A DNA stretch of 52,292 bases from CAZEHS01 sp964511875 (lineage in GTDB: Bacteria > Bacillota > Clostridia > Peptostreptococcales > Acidaminobacteraceae), in the NCBI GenBank assembly GCA_964511875.1, contig CAZEHS010000012.1, forward strand, positions 1-52,292, read 5' to 3'. The position numbers were made by a program, and so were the translations under genes. Of this stretch, positions 1 to 7,436 are shown piece after piece; position 1 is the first letter of the stretch; each line of letters opens with the position of its first letter. The notes beneath the pieces are model-generated. The model saw only the letters and a program-made list of their open reading frames with translations, ran no database searches and was not told the origin of the DNA.

Positions 1-1
1 G

Positions 2-412
2 ATGGTCCGGTATTGCACCGGGGATCTTTCCCGTTTTATCACGGAACCCTGTCTCTGCGGTTCAAAACTGCGGAGGCTGGATACCATCCGAGCCAGAGCA
101 GACGGTGTGAAAAAGCTGAAGGATGGCGGCACCTTCACCATTGGAGAACTTGATGATGTGCTGTTGGATCTTCCGGGAATCCTGGATTTCAAAGCTGCAT
201 TCACAACATCAGATGCATGCGACACGTTGACCATTCAAGTTGAATTCCTGTATTCCTCTTCGAAGGCTTGTGCAGTAATTGGGCGGCTTAACCGGATTCC
301 GAGCCTAAGCAGGGCTCAGGAGGATCAGATTCTTAAGATCGTGGTGCGTCCCTTTGATTGTGATTCCCGATTTGTCCCGGCGATAGGGAAAAGAAAGATA
401 ATTTGCGGATGA
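2..412 (+). CDS. AMP-dependent CoA ligase-like protein, C-terminal part (partial)
   Basis: This is the last 136 residues of a gene that begins upstream of the window. It starts with an RYCTGDLSRF motif followed by EPCLCGSKLRRLD and an R-A-R stretch, as in the hinge and mobile C-terminal domain of phenylacetate-CoA-ligase-type adenylating enzymes. These enzymes activate an acid with ATP and pass it to CoA; the substrate cannot be told from the tail alone. The next gene is a histidine phosphatase 12 bases downstream, an arrangement I recall from DVU_1553-type ligase clusters of anaerobes, where small redox proteins also occur. That cluster match is from memory and is less certain than the fold assignment. 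Confidence 0.7.
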   Translation: MVRYCTGDLSRFITEPCLCGSKLRRLDTIRARADGVKKLKDGGTFTIGELDDVLLDLPGILDFKAAFTTSDACDTLTIQVEFLYSSSKACAVIGRLNRIPSLSRAQEDQILKIVVRPFDCDSRFVPAIGKRKIICG

Positions 413-424
413 TAGGGGTGGCTC

Positions 425-1027
425 ATGGGACAAAGAATGATTTATCTGATCAGACACGGAAAGCCGGAGCAAGTGGATGAGCAGCGGCGATTCATCGGAC
501 AGGTGGACTTGCAGCTGTGTGATGAAGGATACCGGCAGGCACAGATACTCGGTGAAAAACTGCGATCCAGGAAAATCGATGCCGTATTCTGCAGCGATCT
601 CAAGCGATCGGTAGAGACCGCACGGCCAATCGCTGTTTCTCACAATCTGGAGTCCATCGTTCTCCCGCAGCTGCGGGAAATAAATCTGGGCAAGTGGGAT
701 GGCGTAACCTTTTCAGAAATTGCGCGGATATATCCGAAGGAATTCAGGCAGAGGGGAAATGATATCGCCTATTTCCGTCCACCAGGCGGTGAGAGCTTTT
801 CAGACTGCAATACCCGCGCATTGGCTGCTTTTCATGAAATTCGCGGGTCCTCTTACGAGAACATGGTGATTGTTGGCCATGCCGGGGTCAATCGGCTGCT
901 GTTGTGCCATATCTTAGGGGTGCCGCTGAATAACCTTTTCAGGATTTCTCAAGACTACGCCTGCATGAACCTCATTGCTGCAACTGAAACATCATACCAG
1001 GTAAGATATCTGAACATGCCTTTATAG
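425..1027 (+). CDS. Histidine phosphatase family protein (phosphoglycerate mutase-like)
   Basis: A 200-residue single-domain enzyme. The catalytic LIRHGKP motif is at residues 8-14 and the second histidine is in VIVGHAGVNR near residue 152. The acidic REINLGKWDG motif near residue 81 and the PPGGES motif near residue 119 complete the active site. Family members remove phosphate through a phosphohistidine intermediate. The PGGES signature is also seen in CobC-type alpha-ribazole phosphatases, so a role in cobalamin lower-loop assembly is an alternative; the cbi operon lies 23 kb away and does not decide it. The start at 425 follows a GGGGTGG ribosome site, and a second in-frame ATG at 437 is possible. 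It lies in an apparent operon with the ligase-like gene. Confidence 0.85.
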   Translation: MGQRMIYLIRHGKPEQVDEQRRFIGQVDLQLCDEGYRQAQILGEKLRSRKIDAVFCSDLKRSVETARPIAVSHNLESIVLPQLREINLGKWDGVTFSEIARIYPKEFRQRGNDIAYFRPPGGESFSDCNTRALAAFHEIRGSSYENMVIVGHAGVNRLLLCHILGVPLNNLFRISQDYACMNLIAATETSYQVRYLNMPL

Positions 1028-1073
1028 CATATGGAGGCAGGTCATTGTTTGAACTGACAAGGAGGATGCTACA

Positions 1074-1247
1074 ATGGAACAGAATATATGTCCCACCTGC
1101 GGGAAATCCGTTGAGAACAATGTGCTGTACAAATGTGTGCGGTGCTTCACGGAGTACTGTATTACCTGTGACAACAGCCGAGACGGCCGTGTGTGCCCGA
1201 AATGCGGCATGGGCCCGCGAATGATCGTAGGACTGGATAAAAAATAG
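1074..1247 (+). CDS. Small zinc-ribbon or rubredoxin-like protein (57 aa)
   Basis: A 57-residue protein behind a strong AAGGAGGA ribosome site at 1059-1066. It has eight cysteines in four C-x2-C pairs: CPTC (residues 6-9), CVRC (21-24), CITC (29-32) and CPKC (42-45). Two such pairs each would make a double zinc ribbon; a rubredoxin-like iron site is also possible. It sits 46 bases after the phosphatase and 19 bases before the next gene, so it is probably cotranscribed. I recall small proteins of this type, described as putative redox proteins, in DVU_1553-like clusters. The function is unknown; the Cys pattern itself is plain in the sequence. Confidence 0.75.
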   Translation: MEQNICPTCGKSVENNVLYKCVRCFTEYCITCDNSRDGRVCPKCGMGPRMIVGLDKK

Positions 1248-1266
1248 ACGAGGGCAGGTGAATACG

Positions 1267-1545
1267 ATGGATAATGTTATTCTTGAAGAATGTTTGCCCG
1301 ACTCCATTGAAGCGGATTTGGTCACAATCGAGGTAGCTGATAAGAAAACCGGCAGAGTATACCGAAGACAGTTGCCGCTGCATTATCAGGAAAACCACAA
1401 CGGTCTGATGCTGTCCGGTGAGAATGCATCGGGCGAGTCCGTTCAGATAGCATTTCTTTCGGACTCCGCTCTGGACAAAATGAAGGACTTGATGGGCAAA
1501 GGGCCTGATCAGCCCCGATGTGACCATGAACACGAATTGAAATGA
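1267..1545 (+). CDS. Hypothetical protein (92 aa)
   Basis: I do not recognise this protein. The ATG at 1267 is preferred over an in-frame GTG at 1258 because AGGGCAGGTG lies at the right distance before it. The protein is acidic at its N-terminus, has a central basic segment (KKTGRVYRRQLP), and ends in a His- and Asp-rich tail (CDHEHELK) that could bind metal. There is no signal peptide and no membrane segment. It follows the Cys-rich small protein by 19 bases and is the last gene before a terminator at 1576, so it closes this operon. Confidence 0.65.
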   Translation: MDNVILEECLPDSIEADLVTIEVADKKTGRVYRRQLPLHYQENHNGLMLSGENASGESVQIAFLSDSALDKMKDLMGKGPDQPRCDHEHELK

Positions 1546-1575
1546 TTCTTCAAATGACAACTTGATCGGATATGA

Positions 1576-1612
1576 AGAACCTCCGGGTGATCCCGGCGGT
1601 TCTTTTTTGCAT
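1576..1612 (+). terminator. Rho-independent terminator
   Basis: A 12-base-pair stem with one mismatch (1576-1587 with 1592-1603), a TGAT loop and a run of T. It separates the phosphatase operon from the sulfur-relay operon. Confidence 0.85.
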
Positions 1613-1758
1613 TTTTGCCCCGAATGCGACCCTTTTGCCATTGAAATAGCACATGACAAGAGTAAACTGAAATTAGAGAAGGAAGAATAATTTGTAAAAT
1701 CAGTGATGAAGAAATCGTATGAATATGATATTGCTGACTTTTGGGAGGCGAATCATTC

Positions 1759-1980
1759 ATGGCAGAATATAAAGTTGATGTCCGGGGGGAGACGTGCCCG
1801 GTCCCTCTTGTGGAAATGAGGAAGGCGCTGAGAAAAGCGGGTGTTGGGGATATCATTGAAATCATAGGAACCCACCCGGCGTCCTTTAAGGAAATACCAA
1901 TGGCTGCTAAGGCTTTAGCGGTGAAAATCATCAGCGAGGAACAGCGTGAAAAAGAGTGGACGATAAGGATTCAAAAGTAA
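1759..1980 (+). CDS. TusA/SirA-like sulfur carrier protein
   Basis: A 73-residue protein. Residues 6-15 read VDVRGETCPV, the TusA signature in which the cysteine of C-P-x-P carries a persulfide. The rest follows the family's small alpha/beta fold with a conserved proline in HPAS and IP further on. TusA-like proteins pass sulfane sulfur between partner proteins in the cytoplasm. The start at 1759 is placed by GGGAGG at 1743-1748; an upstream TTG at 1741 overlaps that site. It is the first gene of a four-gene operon, with DsrE2-like protein 13 bases downstream. The exact acceptor is unknown; tRNA thiolation and molybdenum cofactor or iron-sulfur supply are all possible. Confidence 0.9.
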   Translation: MAEYKVDVRGETCPVPLVEMRKALRKAGVGDIIEIIGTHPASFKEIPMAAKALAVKIISEEQREKEWTIRIQK

Positions 1981-1993
1981 GGAGGGTATTCTG

Positions 1994-2413
1994 ATGAGTG
2001 ACAAGGCTACGATCATTGTTCATAGCGGAGACTTGGATAAACTTTACAGTGCTCTTATAATTGCGAACGGCGCATTGGCCATGGGTATGGAGGCGTCGTT
2101 ATACTTCACATTCTGGGGCTTGCTGCGTTTGAAAAAAGGTGGATTGGACAAGGGGCCTCTATCAAAAATGAATATGTTCGGACTTGGAAGAATGATGATT
2201 AAGAGCCGCATGAAAAAAAGCAATGTAGCTTCTTTGGATAGGCTGATCAACGACTTCAAGGAATTGGGCGGGAAGATCATTGCCTGTGAAATGACGATGG
2301 ATATCATGGGCGTGAAACCAAAAGATCTGTATGAGGATATCATCGATTCCTATGGAGCGGTCGGCACCTACATTCAGGAAGCCAGGGATTCATCCATAAC
2401 CCTGTTCATTTGA
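1994..2413 (+). CDS. DsrE/DsrF-like (DsrE2 type) sulfur-relay protein
   Basis: A 139-residue protein of the DsrE2 type. It begins with TIIVHSGDLDKLYSAL and continues with the GMEASLYFTFWGL hydrophobic stretch typical of this branch. The conserved cysteine is in IIACEMTMDIMGV near residue 98, the residue that carries sulfur in related proteins. Such proteins often sit next to TusA and rhodanese genes and exchange persulfide with them. Here it lies between tusA-like and nifS-like genes, with a GGAGGG ribosome site directly after the tusA-like stop. A peripheral membrane association is possible from the hydrophobic stretch but not shown. Confidence 0.88.
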   Translation: MSDKATIIVHSGDLDKLYSALIIANGALAMGMEASLYFTFWGLLRLKKGGLDKGPLSKMNMFGLGRMMIKSRMKKSNVASLDRLINDFKELGGKIIACEMTMDIMGVKPKDLYEDIIDSYGAVGTYIQEARDSSITLFI

Positions 2414-2426
2414 GGAGGACCAATAG

Positions 2427-3620
2427 ATGACACAAAGAGCTGTTTATCTGGATAATGCCGCAGCTACAAGGCTTGATGAGAGGGTCTTGGAAGCAATGAA
2501 GCCCTATTTTTTCGAGAATTTTGCAGTAGCTACTTCAGAGTTCGGCTATTCACTGGGTCTTGAAGCAAGGGAAGCATTGGCTGAAGCAAGAGAAAAACTG
2601 GCCAAGAGCATAGGTGCGGAAACAAGTGAATTCATATTCACTTCAGGAAGTACAGAATCAAGCAATTTTGCTCTGAAAGGCGTCGCACAGGCTTTGGGCA
2701 ATAAAAAAGGAAAGCATATCATCGTTTCAAGGATAGAGGATTTTCCGGTACTTCACAGTGCCAGAGCATTGGAAAAACAGGGATACAGAGTTGACTATCT
2801 TGATGTGGATGCGTATGGTTCTGCTGATCTTGACCAATTGAGCAGATTGATCACCGACGAAACGATACTGGTTTCGATACAGCACGGGAATCAGGAAATC
2901 GGTACCGTTCAGGATATTGAAAAGATTGGAAGACTATGTAAGGAAAAGAATGTTCTTTTCCACACAGATGCAACCCATACATTCACACGAATTCCCTTGG
3001 ATGTCAAAACGGTCATGGTCGATCTGATCACCGTGTCTGCACATACGATTCATGGCCCTAAGGGAATAGGAGGGCTTTATGTGCGCAAAGGAACACCCAT
3101 CACAAAGCTCATGGATGGCGGCTTTCAGGAATTCGATCTTCGGGCAGGAATGGAAAACATTCCGGGAGCCGTTGGCTTTGCAAAAGCGGTAGAATTGGTT
3201 ACGGAATCAGAAAATGCTCATTTAAGAGATATGAGGGACAAACTGATCAGATTGATAACTGAAAGGGTTCCGAAAGTCACATTGAACGGTCATCCGGCAG
3301 AAAGGACGCCCCAGAACGCCAACGTCACCATTCATTTTGTCGAAGGCGAATCCATAACCCTGCATCTGGATATGTACGGCATCTCCGTCAGCACAGGTTC
3401 GGCATGCTTCAGCAAGTCACTGGAGGGCAGTCATGTGATCGCCGGTATCGGAGGTGATCATGAAAGGGCTCACGGATCGATTCGGTTCACCTTAAGCCGT
3501 TACAATACAATGGAAGATATAGATTATACCGTCGACAGGCTGGAAAATATAGTTAAAGAGCTGCGTATTATCAGTCCTCTGGGTAAAACAGGAGGTGTAT
3601 CAGATGACATTTCCCTATAA
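2427..3620 (+). CDS. NifS/IscS-like protein lacking the PLP-binding lysine
   Basis: A full-length (397 aa) class V aminotransferase-fold protein by its YLDNAAATR start, FTSGSTES motif, HGNQEIGT motif and final RFTLSRYNT. Cysteine desulfurases hold PLP on a lysine in S-x-H-K; here that site reads SAHTIHGPKG, with Thr207 in place of lysine. The PLP-stacking histidine is Asp105 (IEDFPVL) and the glutamine of D-A-x-Q is His184 (DATH). Asp181 and the mobile-loop cysteine Cys327 (STGSACFSK) are kept. So ordinary PLP-dependent desulfurase activity is unlikely, while the persulfide or cluster-ligand cysteine remains. I recall that Archaeoglobus fulgidus IscS also lacks the lysine and still binds IscU and a 2Fe-2S cluster. 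The gene overlaps the IscU-like gene by 17 bases. Confidence 0.9.
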   Translation: MTQRAVYLDNAAATRLDERVLEAMKPYFFENFAVATSEFGYSLGLEAREALAEAREKLAKSIGAETSEFIFTSGSTESSNFALKGVAQALGNKKGKHIIVSRIEDFPVLHSARALEKQGYRVDYLDVDAYGSADLDQLSRLITDETILVSIQHGNQEIGTVQDIEKIGRLCKEKNVLFHTDATHTFTRIPLDVKTVMVDLITVSAHTIHGPKGIGGLYVRKGTPITKLMDGGFQEFDLRAGMENIPGAVGFAKAVELVTESENAHLRDMRDKLIRLITERVPKVTLNGHPAERTPQNANVTIHFVEGESITLHLDMYGISVSTGSACFSKSLEGSHVIAGIGGDHERAHGSIRFTLSRYNTMEDIDYTVDRLENIVKELRIISPLGKTGGVSDDISL

Positions 3621-4239
3621 TGAAATTGTTTTGGATCATTTTCGAAATCCTCGTAATGTAGGTTCTATGGATGATCCTGATGGAAAAGCTACTGAAGGCA
3701 GTCCGGCCTGTGGGGACATGGTTTCGGTCTATATCAGGGTGGATCCGGTATCTCAGATAATAACGGATGCCAAATTCGAATCCTACGGCTGTGCGTCGAA
3801 TATCGCGACAGCCTCGATCATAACGGAGCTGGCAAAAGGTAAGACCTTGGAGGAAGCAAAAAAAATCACATGGCAGCAGGCCTCCGATGCGCTGGGAGGG
3901 CTTCCTCCCATAAAAGCCCATTGTTCGGTTCTGGCTGTTGAAGGTTTACGGGGAGCCATTCAGAATTACGAAGAAAAACATGGTTTAGTGACTGAGCGTG
4001 TCATAACGACTGAGGAGATCGTGCGTAAAAGGCTTAAGCGGGTAATGAACCCGATGAAGGGTCTGGACATGGTCGCTACAAAGCTGATCAGGGAAATAGA
4101 GGTTAAGGACGGAGTTATCCGTTTGGTTATCGATATGCCGGAGAACCATCAATTTTCAACTGCAATCAAGGAAGAAGCCAGGGAAAGATTGGAGAGTCTC
4201 TGGGATATCAAGGCTGTAGTCATTGAGTTCGTTGAATAG
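3604..4239 (+). CDS. IscU/NifU-like scaffold fused to a DUF59 (MIP18)-like domain
   Basis: A 211-residue fusion. Residues 1-125 are an IscU-type iron-sulfur scaffold with all three ligand cysteines: Cys36 in PACGD, Cys63 in YGCAS and Cys107 in AHCS. An LPPIK motif precedes the last one, at the position of the LPPVK chaperone-binding site of IscU. Residues about 130-211 resemble the DUF59/MIP18 family found in iron-sulfur carrier proteins (IEVKDGVIRLVID and a final VVIEFVE). The ATG at 3604 is set by GGAGGT at 3590-3595 and lies inside the nifS-like gene. The pair is thus translated together, supporting a physical complex. Fusion of scaffold and carrier domains in one chain is unusual to my knowledge. 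Confidence 0.85.
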   Translation: MTFPYNEIVLDHFRNPRNVGSMDDPDGKATEGSPACGDMVSVYIRVDPVSQIITDAKFESYGCASNIATASIITELAKGKTLEEAKKITWQQASDALGGLPPIKAHCSVLAVEGLRGAIQNYEEKHGLVTERVITTEEIVRKRLKRVMNPMKGLDMVATKLIREIEVKDGVIRLVIDMPENHQFSTAIKEEARERLESLWDIKAVVIEFVE

Positions 4240-4258
4240 CCATCACTCAAAGACATCA

Positions 4259-4299
4259 AAAGCGGCATCCGGCTGCATATGAACCGGATGCCGCTTTAT
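4259..4299 (+). terminator. Terminator-like hairpin after the sulfur operon
   Basis: A perfect 14-base-pair stem (4259-4272 with 4284-4297) with an 11-base loop. The T run is short (three T inside the arm), so termination may be partial and the next operon may receive some read-through. Confidence 0.7.
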
Positions 4300-4369
4300 G
4301 GAGTGTCAGCTCGATCACTGGAAATTTCCATATAAATATCGTACTATGAGATTAAAAGGAGGCGATGGT

Positions 4370-5254
4370 TTGAAGCAGATTATTCTTTGCGTCGCTGCAC
4401 TTATCCTGGCGATTCTGCTAAGCAGCTGCCGGCTGCCGCTATTGATGCAGAGTGAATCAGAAAACACAGCTGAGATCACACAGATCGATTCAGAACCTGC
4501 GGCGAAGAACCTTGTCGTAACTGCTGGAATGAGCATCGGCTCCCGTTTTAACCCGCCACAGGGCTTTGAAAGGATAAAGGCGCCTATGGGCTCCTTCGAA
4601 GGCTTTCTTCAGGAATTGAAGCTGAAGCCCGACGGCTCTCCGGTTCTTACTTATAGCGGTGAAGAAAAGACTGCTCAGGTTCATGCTGCCGTCGTAGACA
4701 TGGAAATAGGGGACAGGGATCTTCAGCAGTGTGCTGATGCCGCAATCAGGCTGCGCGGGGAATATCTGTACCATGCGGGCATGCTTGATCAGATCAGCTT
4801 CAGGTTCACTAATGGTTTTCAGGCGGATTACAGGAAATGGCGGTCAGGCCAGAGAATCAATGTGAAAGGGAATCTGGTCCAGTGGACGACTGGAGGCAAG
4901 GCATCCGATGACTACCAGACCTTCCGTAAATATCTCGATATGGTTTTTTCCTATGCCGGAACCCTGTCGCTCTCCAATGAATTGAAGTCCGGTTCTTTAG
5001 AAAACCTAAAGGGCGGAGATGTGTTCATACACGGCGGCAGCCCAGGTCACTGCGTCATCGTTGTGGATGTTGCCGAGAACGGGGATGGGGAAAAAAGATT
5101 CCTCCTGGCTCAGAGCTATATGCCTGCTCAGGAAATCCATATTCTGAAGAATCCTCACAATCCGGATGGTGACCCCTGGTACAGCCCTGATGATTCGCCG
5201 CAGATTGTCACGCCTCAGTGGACATTTGAATGGAGTGAGCTAAAGTCATGGTAA
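4370..5254 (+). CDS. DUF4846 domain lipoprotein
   Basis: A 294-residue exported lipoprotein starting at a TTG, placed by AAAGGAGG at 4355-4362 with a 7-base gap. The signal peptide ends in the lipobox LLSSC with Cys20. The mature part carries the DUF4846 pattern: RFNPPQGFERI, then GSFEGFLQELKLKPDGSPVL, then DLQQCADAAIRLRGEYLY and a C-terminal GDVFIHGGSPGHCVIVVDVA stretch. The function of DUF4846 is not known; the SPGH-based C-terminal motif recalls hydrolase folds. The gene overlaps the radical SAM gene by 7 bases, so the two are probably cotranscribed. Longer in-frame starts upstream lack a ribosome site. Confidence 0.85.
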   Translation: MKQIILCVAALILAILLSSCRLPLLMQSESENTAEITQIDSEPAAKNLVVTAGMSIGSRFNPPQGFERIKAPMGSFEGFLQELKLKPDGSPVLTYSGEEKTAQVHAAVVDMEIGDRDLQQCADAAIRLRGEYLYHAGMLDQISFRFTNGFQADYRKWRSGQRINVKGNLVQWTTGGKASDDYQTFRKYLDMVFSYAGTLSLSNELKSGSLENLKGGDVFIHGGSPGHCVIVVDVAENGDGEKRFLLAQSYMPAQEIHILKNPHNPDGDPWYSPDDSPQIVTPQWTFEWSELKSW

Positions 5255-6453
5255 ACACAAAGAGCCATATTATGAATGAAATCAAGCTATTCAAATCTCT
5301 GATGTCTAACATGCAGATCATAAAGGTGAGTCCTTCGATCAATTGGTTCCTGATTAAATATATGGGAAAGTTCAAGCTGCTTAATGTGGATGGGCGGCTC
5401 ATCATCCATTCACATCTGCCTTCCGTAAATAGCAGGGCCTTCACCCGCTTCATGGATGAACACCTGCTGGCAAGGACGGAGGGACCCTCACATGCTCAAA
5501 TCGGCTTGACCAATGCCTGCCCCATGAATTGCATGTTTTGTTACAGCAAGAACAGAAGCGGAGTGCTTCTTAATACGGCTGAAATCATGCAGCTCATTCA
5601 GGATCTGAAGAAAATGGGCGTTTTCTGGCTGGGCTTCACTGGGGGTGAGCCGCTCATGAACAAGGACATTGTTGAGATCATTAAAAGCGTCGGTGATGAT
5701 TGTGCGGTAAAACTGTTCACTACAGGCTTCAACCTTACGGAACAGCTGGCAGCGGAGCTAAAGGAAGCAGGGCTTTTGTACGTTTCGATCAGCCTGGACC
5801 ACTGGGATGAAGAAGAGCATGACCGGGCCAGGGGATACGAAGGCGCTTTCCGGACGGCGCTAAGGGCTATAGACATATTTAAAAGCATTGGAATTCATGT
5901 CAGTGTATCAACAGTCATATCCAGGGAGATGCTTCAAGGAAATCAGGTAAGGGAATTCCTGAAATTCCTGATCAGTCTTGGTATCCATGAAGCCTGGCTG
6001 AGTGAAGCCAAGCCGACGGTAGAGGCCATGTGGAACAAGGCTTCGGTCATTACTGAAGAGGAAAGACTAAGCCTTGTAAGGTTGCAGGATGAATACAATA
6101 AAGAGGGAAAAATTACTGTTAACTATCTTGGGCATTTTGAGGGAGCAGAGCATTTCGGCTGCAACGCTGGCAATAAGATGGTCTATATCGATGCATTCGG
6201 AGAGGTGAGTCCCTGTGTCTTCATGCCTATGACCTTTGGAAATATACGGGACAAGTCGGTTCAAGACATTTTTTCAGATATGAAAGCGCATTTTCCGTCG
6301 GAAGGATGCTGCTTCATCAACAAGAATTATGAATTACTGAAAAAATATTATAAGGGACATGCCCCAATCAGCAAAGAAGATACTCTTGAACTGATGAAGG
6401 AAGTCCGGTTCAGCCCTTTGTCCGAATTTTCAAGGTTATATAATAAGCGATAG
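5248..6453 (+). CDS. Radical SAM protein with short C-terminal Cys region
   Basis: A 401-residue radical SAM enzyme. The 4Fe-4S/SAM motif CPMNCMFC is at residues 91-98, followed by the GGEP motif (FTGGEPLMN). The first 80 residues form an extra N-terminal domain. The C-terminal region has cysteines in FGCNAGNK, VSPCVFMP and SEGCCFIN, followed by FGNIRDKSVQDIF, which resembles a reduced SPASM domain for auxiliary clusters. SPASM enzymes often modify peptides or activate sulfatases; here no precursor peptide gene was found nearby. Its partners are a lipoprotein, a membrane protein, a small Cys protein and a flavoprotein. The substrate is unknown. Confidence 0.88.
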   Translation: MVNTKSHIMNEIKLFKSLMSNMQIIKVSPSINWFLIKYMGKFKLLNVDGRLIIHSHLPSVNSRAFTRFMDEHLLARTEGPSHAQIGLTNACPMNCMFCYSKNRSGVLLNTAEIMQLIQDLKKMGVFWLGFTGGEPLMNKDIVEIIKSVGDDCAVKLFTTGFNLTEQLAAELKEAGLLYVSISLDHWDEEEHDRARGYEGAFRTALRAIDIFKSIGIHVSVSTVISREMLQGNQVREFLKFLISLGIHEAWLSEAKPTVEAMWNKASVITEEERLSLVRLQDEYNKEGKITVNYLGHFEGAEHFGCNAGNKMVYIDAFGEVSPCVFMPMTFGNIRDKSVQDIFSDMKAHFPSEGCCFINKNYELLKKYYKGHAPISKEDTLELMKEVRFSPLSEFSRLYNKR

Positions 6454-6500
6454 CTTTCTATCTGCCCAGGATTTGCGTAACTATTAAGGGAGGTTTCAGT

Positions 6501-6902
6501 GTGAGATCGTATAAACTGTTCAGTCTTGCCGCCGCAGCAACCTTCGCAACTGTGGGCCTGATTTTTCTGTTTTTCCCCGATTCAGTCCTGATTTTTTTTA
6601 ATAGCCTGTCCGGTTATTTCGGATTACCCCAATCACCGGTGCAGGGTACCGGCTTTTACCTTATACTGTCTTCGGCATACATGTATCTTGTTACGTTGCT
6701 TGCATGCCTGATGGTTCGCTATCCGGAGCAGGACAACTATCCTTTCCTATTGGCCCACGGCAAACTGGCATCTTCCATTATTTCCATGTATCTTTTCCTG
6801 ATGCACCAGCCTTACCTGATCTATCTTGCTAATTTTGCTGTTGACGGCTGCATAGGTATTACAGTTGTGTACCTGATGAAAATGAAAAGGGCAGGAATGT
6901 AA
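6501..6902 (+). CDS. Small four-helix membrane protein (133 aa)
   Basis: I do not recognise a family. The GTG start at 6501 follows GGGAGGT. The protein has four predicted membrane spans: residues about 7-28, 48-70, 85-103 and 107-125. They are separated by short loops, one with YPEQDNYP and one with HQPY. There are few charges and no metal-binding motif. It lies 47 bases after the radical SAM gene and 2 bases before the next gene, so it belongs to the same operon. It could anchor or couple the flavoprotein to the membrane, or transport the product; both are guesses. Confidence 0.8.
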   Translation: MRSYKLFSLAAAATFATVGLIFLFFPDSVLIFFNSLSGYFGLPQSPVQGTGFYLILSSAYMYLVTLLACLMVRYPEQDNYPFLLAHGKLASSIISMYLFLMHQPYLIYLANFAVDGCIGITVVYLMKMKRAGM

Positions 6903-6904
6903 TC

Positions 6905-7435
6905 ATGATTCTTAAACTGATACAGCTCTATGTGCCTGGCTTCATCAAAAAGAAAAAGCTGACAGACTTGTTCCGTTTGACGGCCGATGCCTTTCAAAGT
7001 GAGCTGCCGGAGCTGCGGGGACTATCTTTTGCCGAGTGCCTGTCAACATACGCTTCGTTCACGAAGGAACAGGCGGAGCGTTATTTGCAGGGCGGGCAAC
7101 CACGTGAGGAAGTTAAACGGCGCCTATATCAGAATTCTTATTTTCTGGGACAGAAGCTTAGAAAAGACCTTCATGTCGTGACCTGGGAAGACGCTGTAAC
7201 GGCAATTAAGGTCATTTATAAGCTTATCGATATAGATTTTCAATGTGACAGTGATGGCGAATTCATAATCAAGCAGTGTTTTTTCAGCAAGTATTATTCC
7301 GGAGGCGTATGCGATCTTATTTCATCACTGGATGAAGGCTTGGCAGCAGGACTTTCGGGCGGCACACCATCTTTCAGCCAAAGGATCACCGAAGGGGAAA
7401 GCTGCTGTAAAGGGTATTTAAGCAGGGGGCTTTGA
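6905..7435 (+). CDS. Small cysteine-containing protein, possibly V4R/ATC-hydrolase-like
   Basis: A 176-residue soluble protein. The C-terminal half shows a pattern like that of the V4R and 2-aminothiazoline-carboxylate hydrolase families. After a cysteine (IIKQCFF) comes VCDLISSLDEGLAAGL and then RITEGESCCKGY, close to the D-x-G and EGxxCC ends of those families. This is a weak match made by eye, so the name is tentative. It sits 2 bases after the membrane protein and 1 base before the GMC gene, so a working link with both is likely. The cysteines could bind a metal or cofactor. Confidence 0.6.
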   Translation: MILKLIQLYVPGFIKKKKLTDLFRLTADAFQSELPELRGLSFAECLSTYASFTKEQAERYLQGGQPREEVKRRLYQNSYFLGQKLRKDLHVVTWEDAVTAIKVIYKLIDIDFQCDSDGEFIIKQCFFSKYYSGGVCDLISSLDEGLAAGLSGGTPSFSQRITEGESCCKGYLSRGL

Positions 7436-7436
7436 G

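Noticed and set aside
1610..1645. A sigma-54 promoter on the minus strand near 1620-1640
   Set aside because: TGGCA is followed by TCGC, not TTGC, and no minus-strand gene starts there.
5248..6453. A mycofactocin system
   Set aside because: A radical SAM enzyme and a GMC enzyme are present, but the mftA precursor peptide, mftB and other members are not seen.
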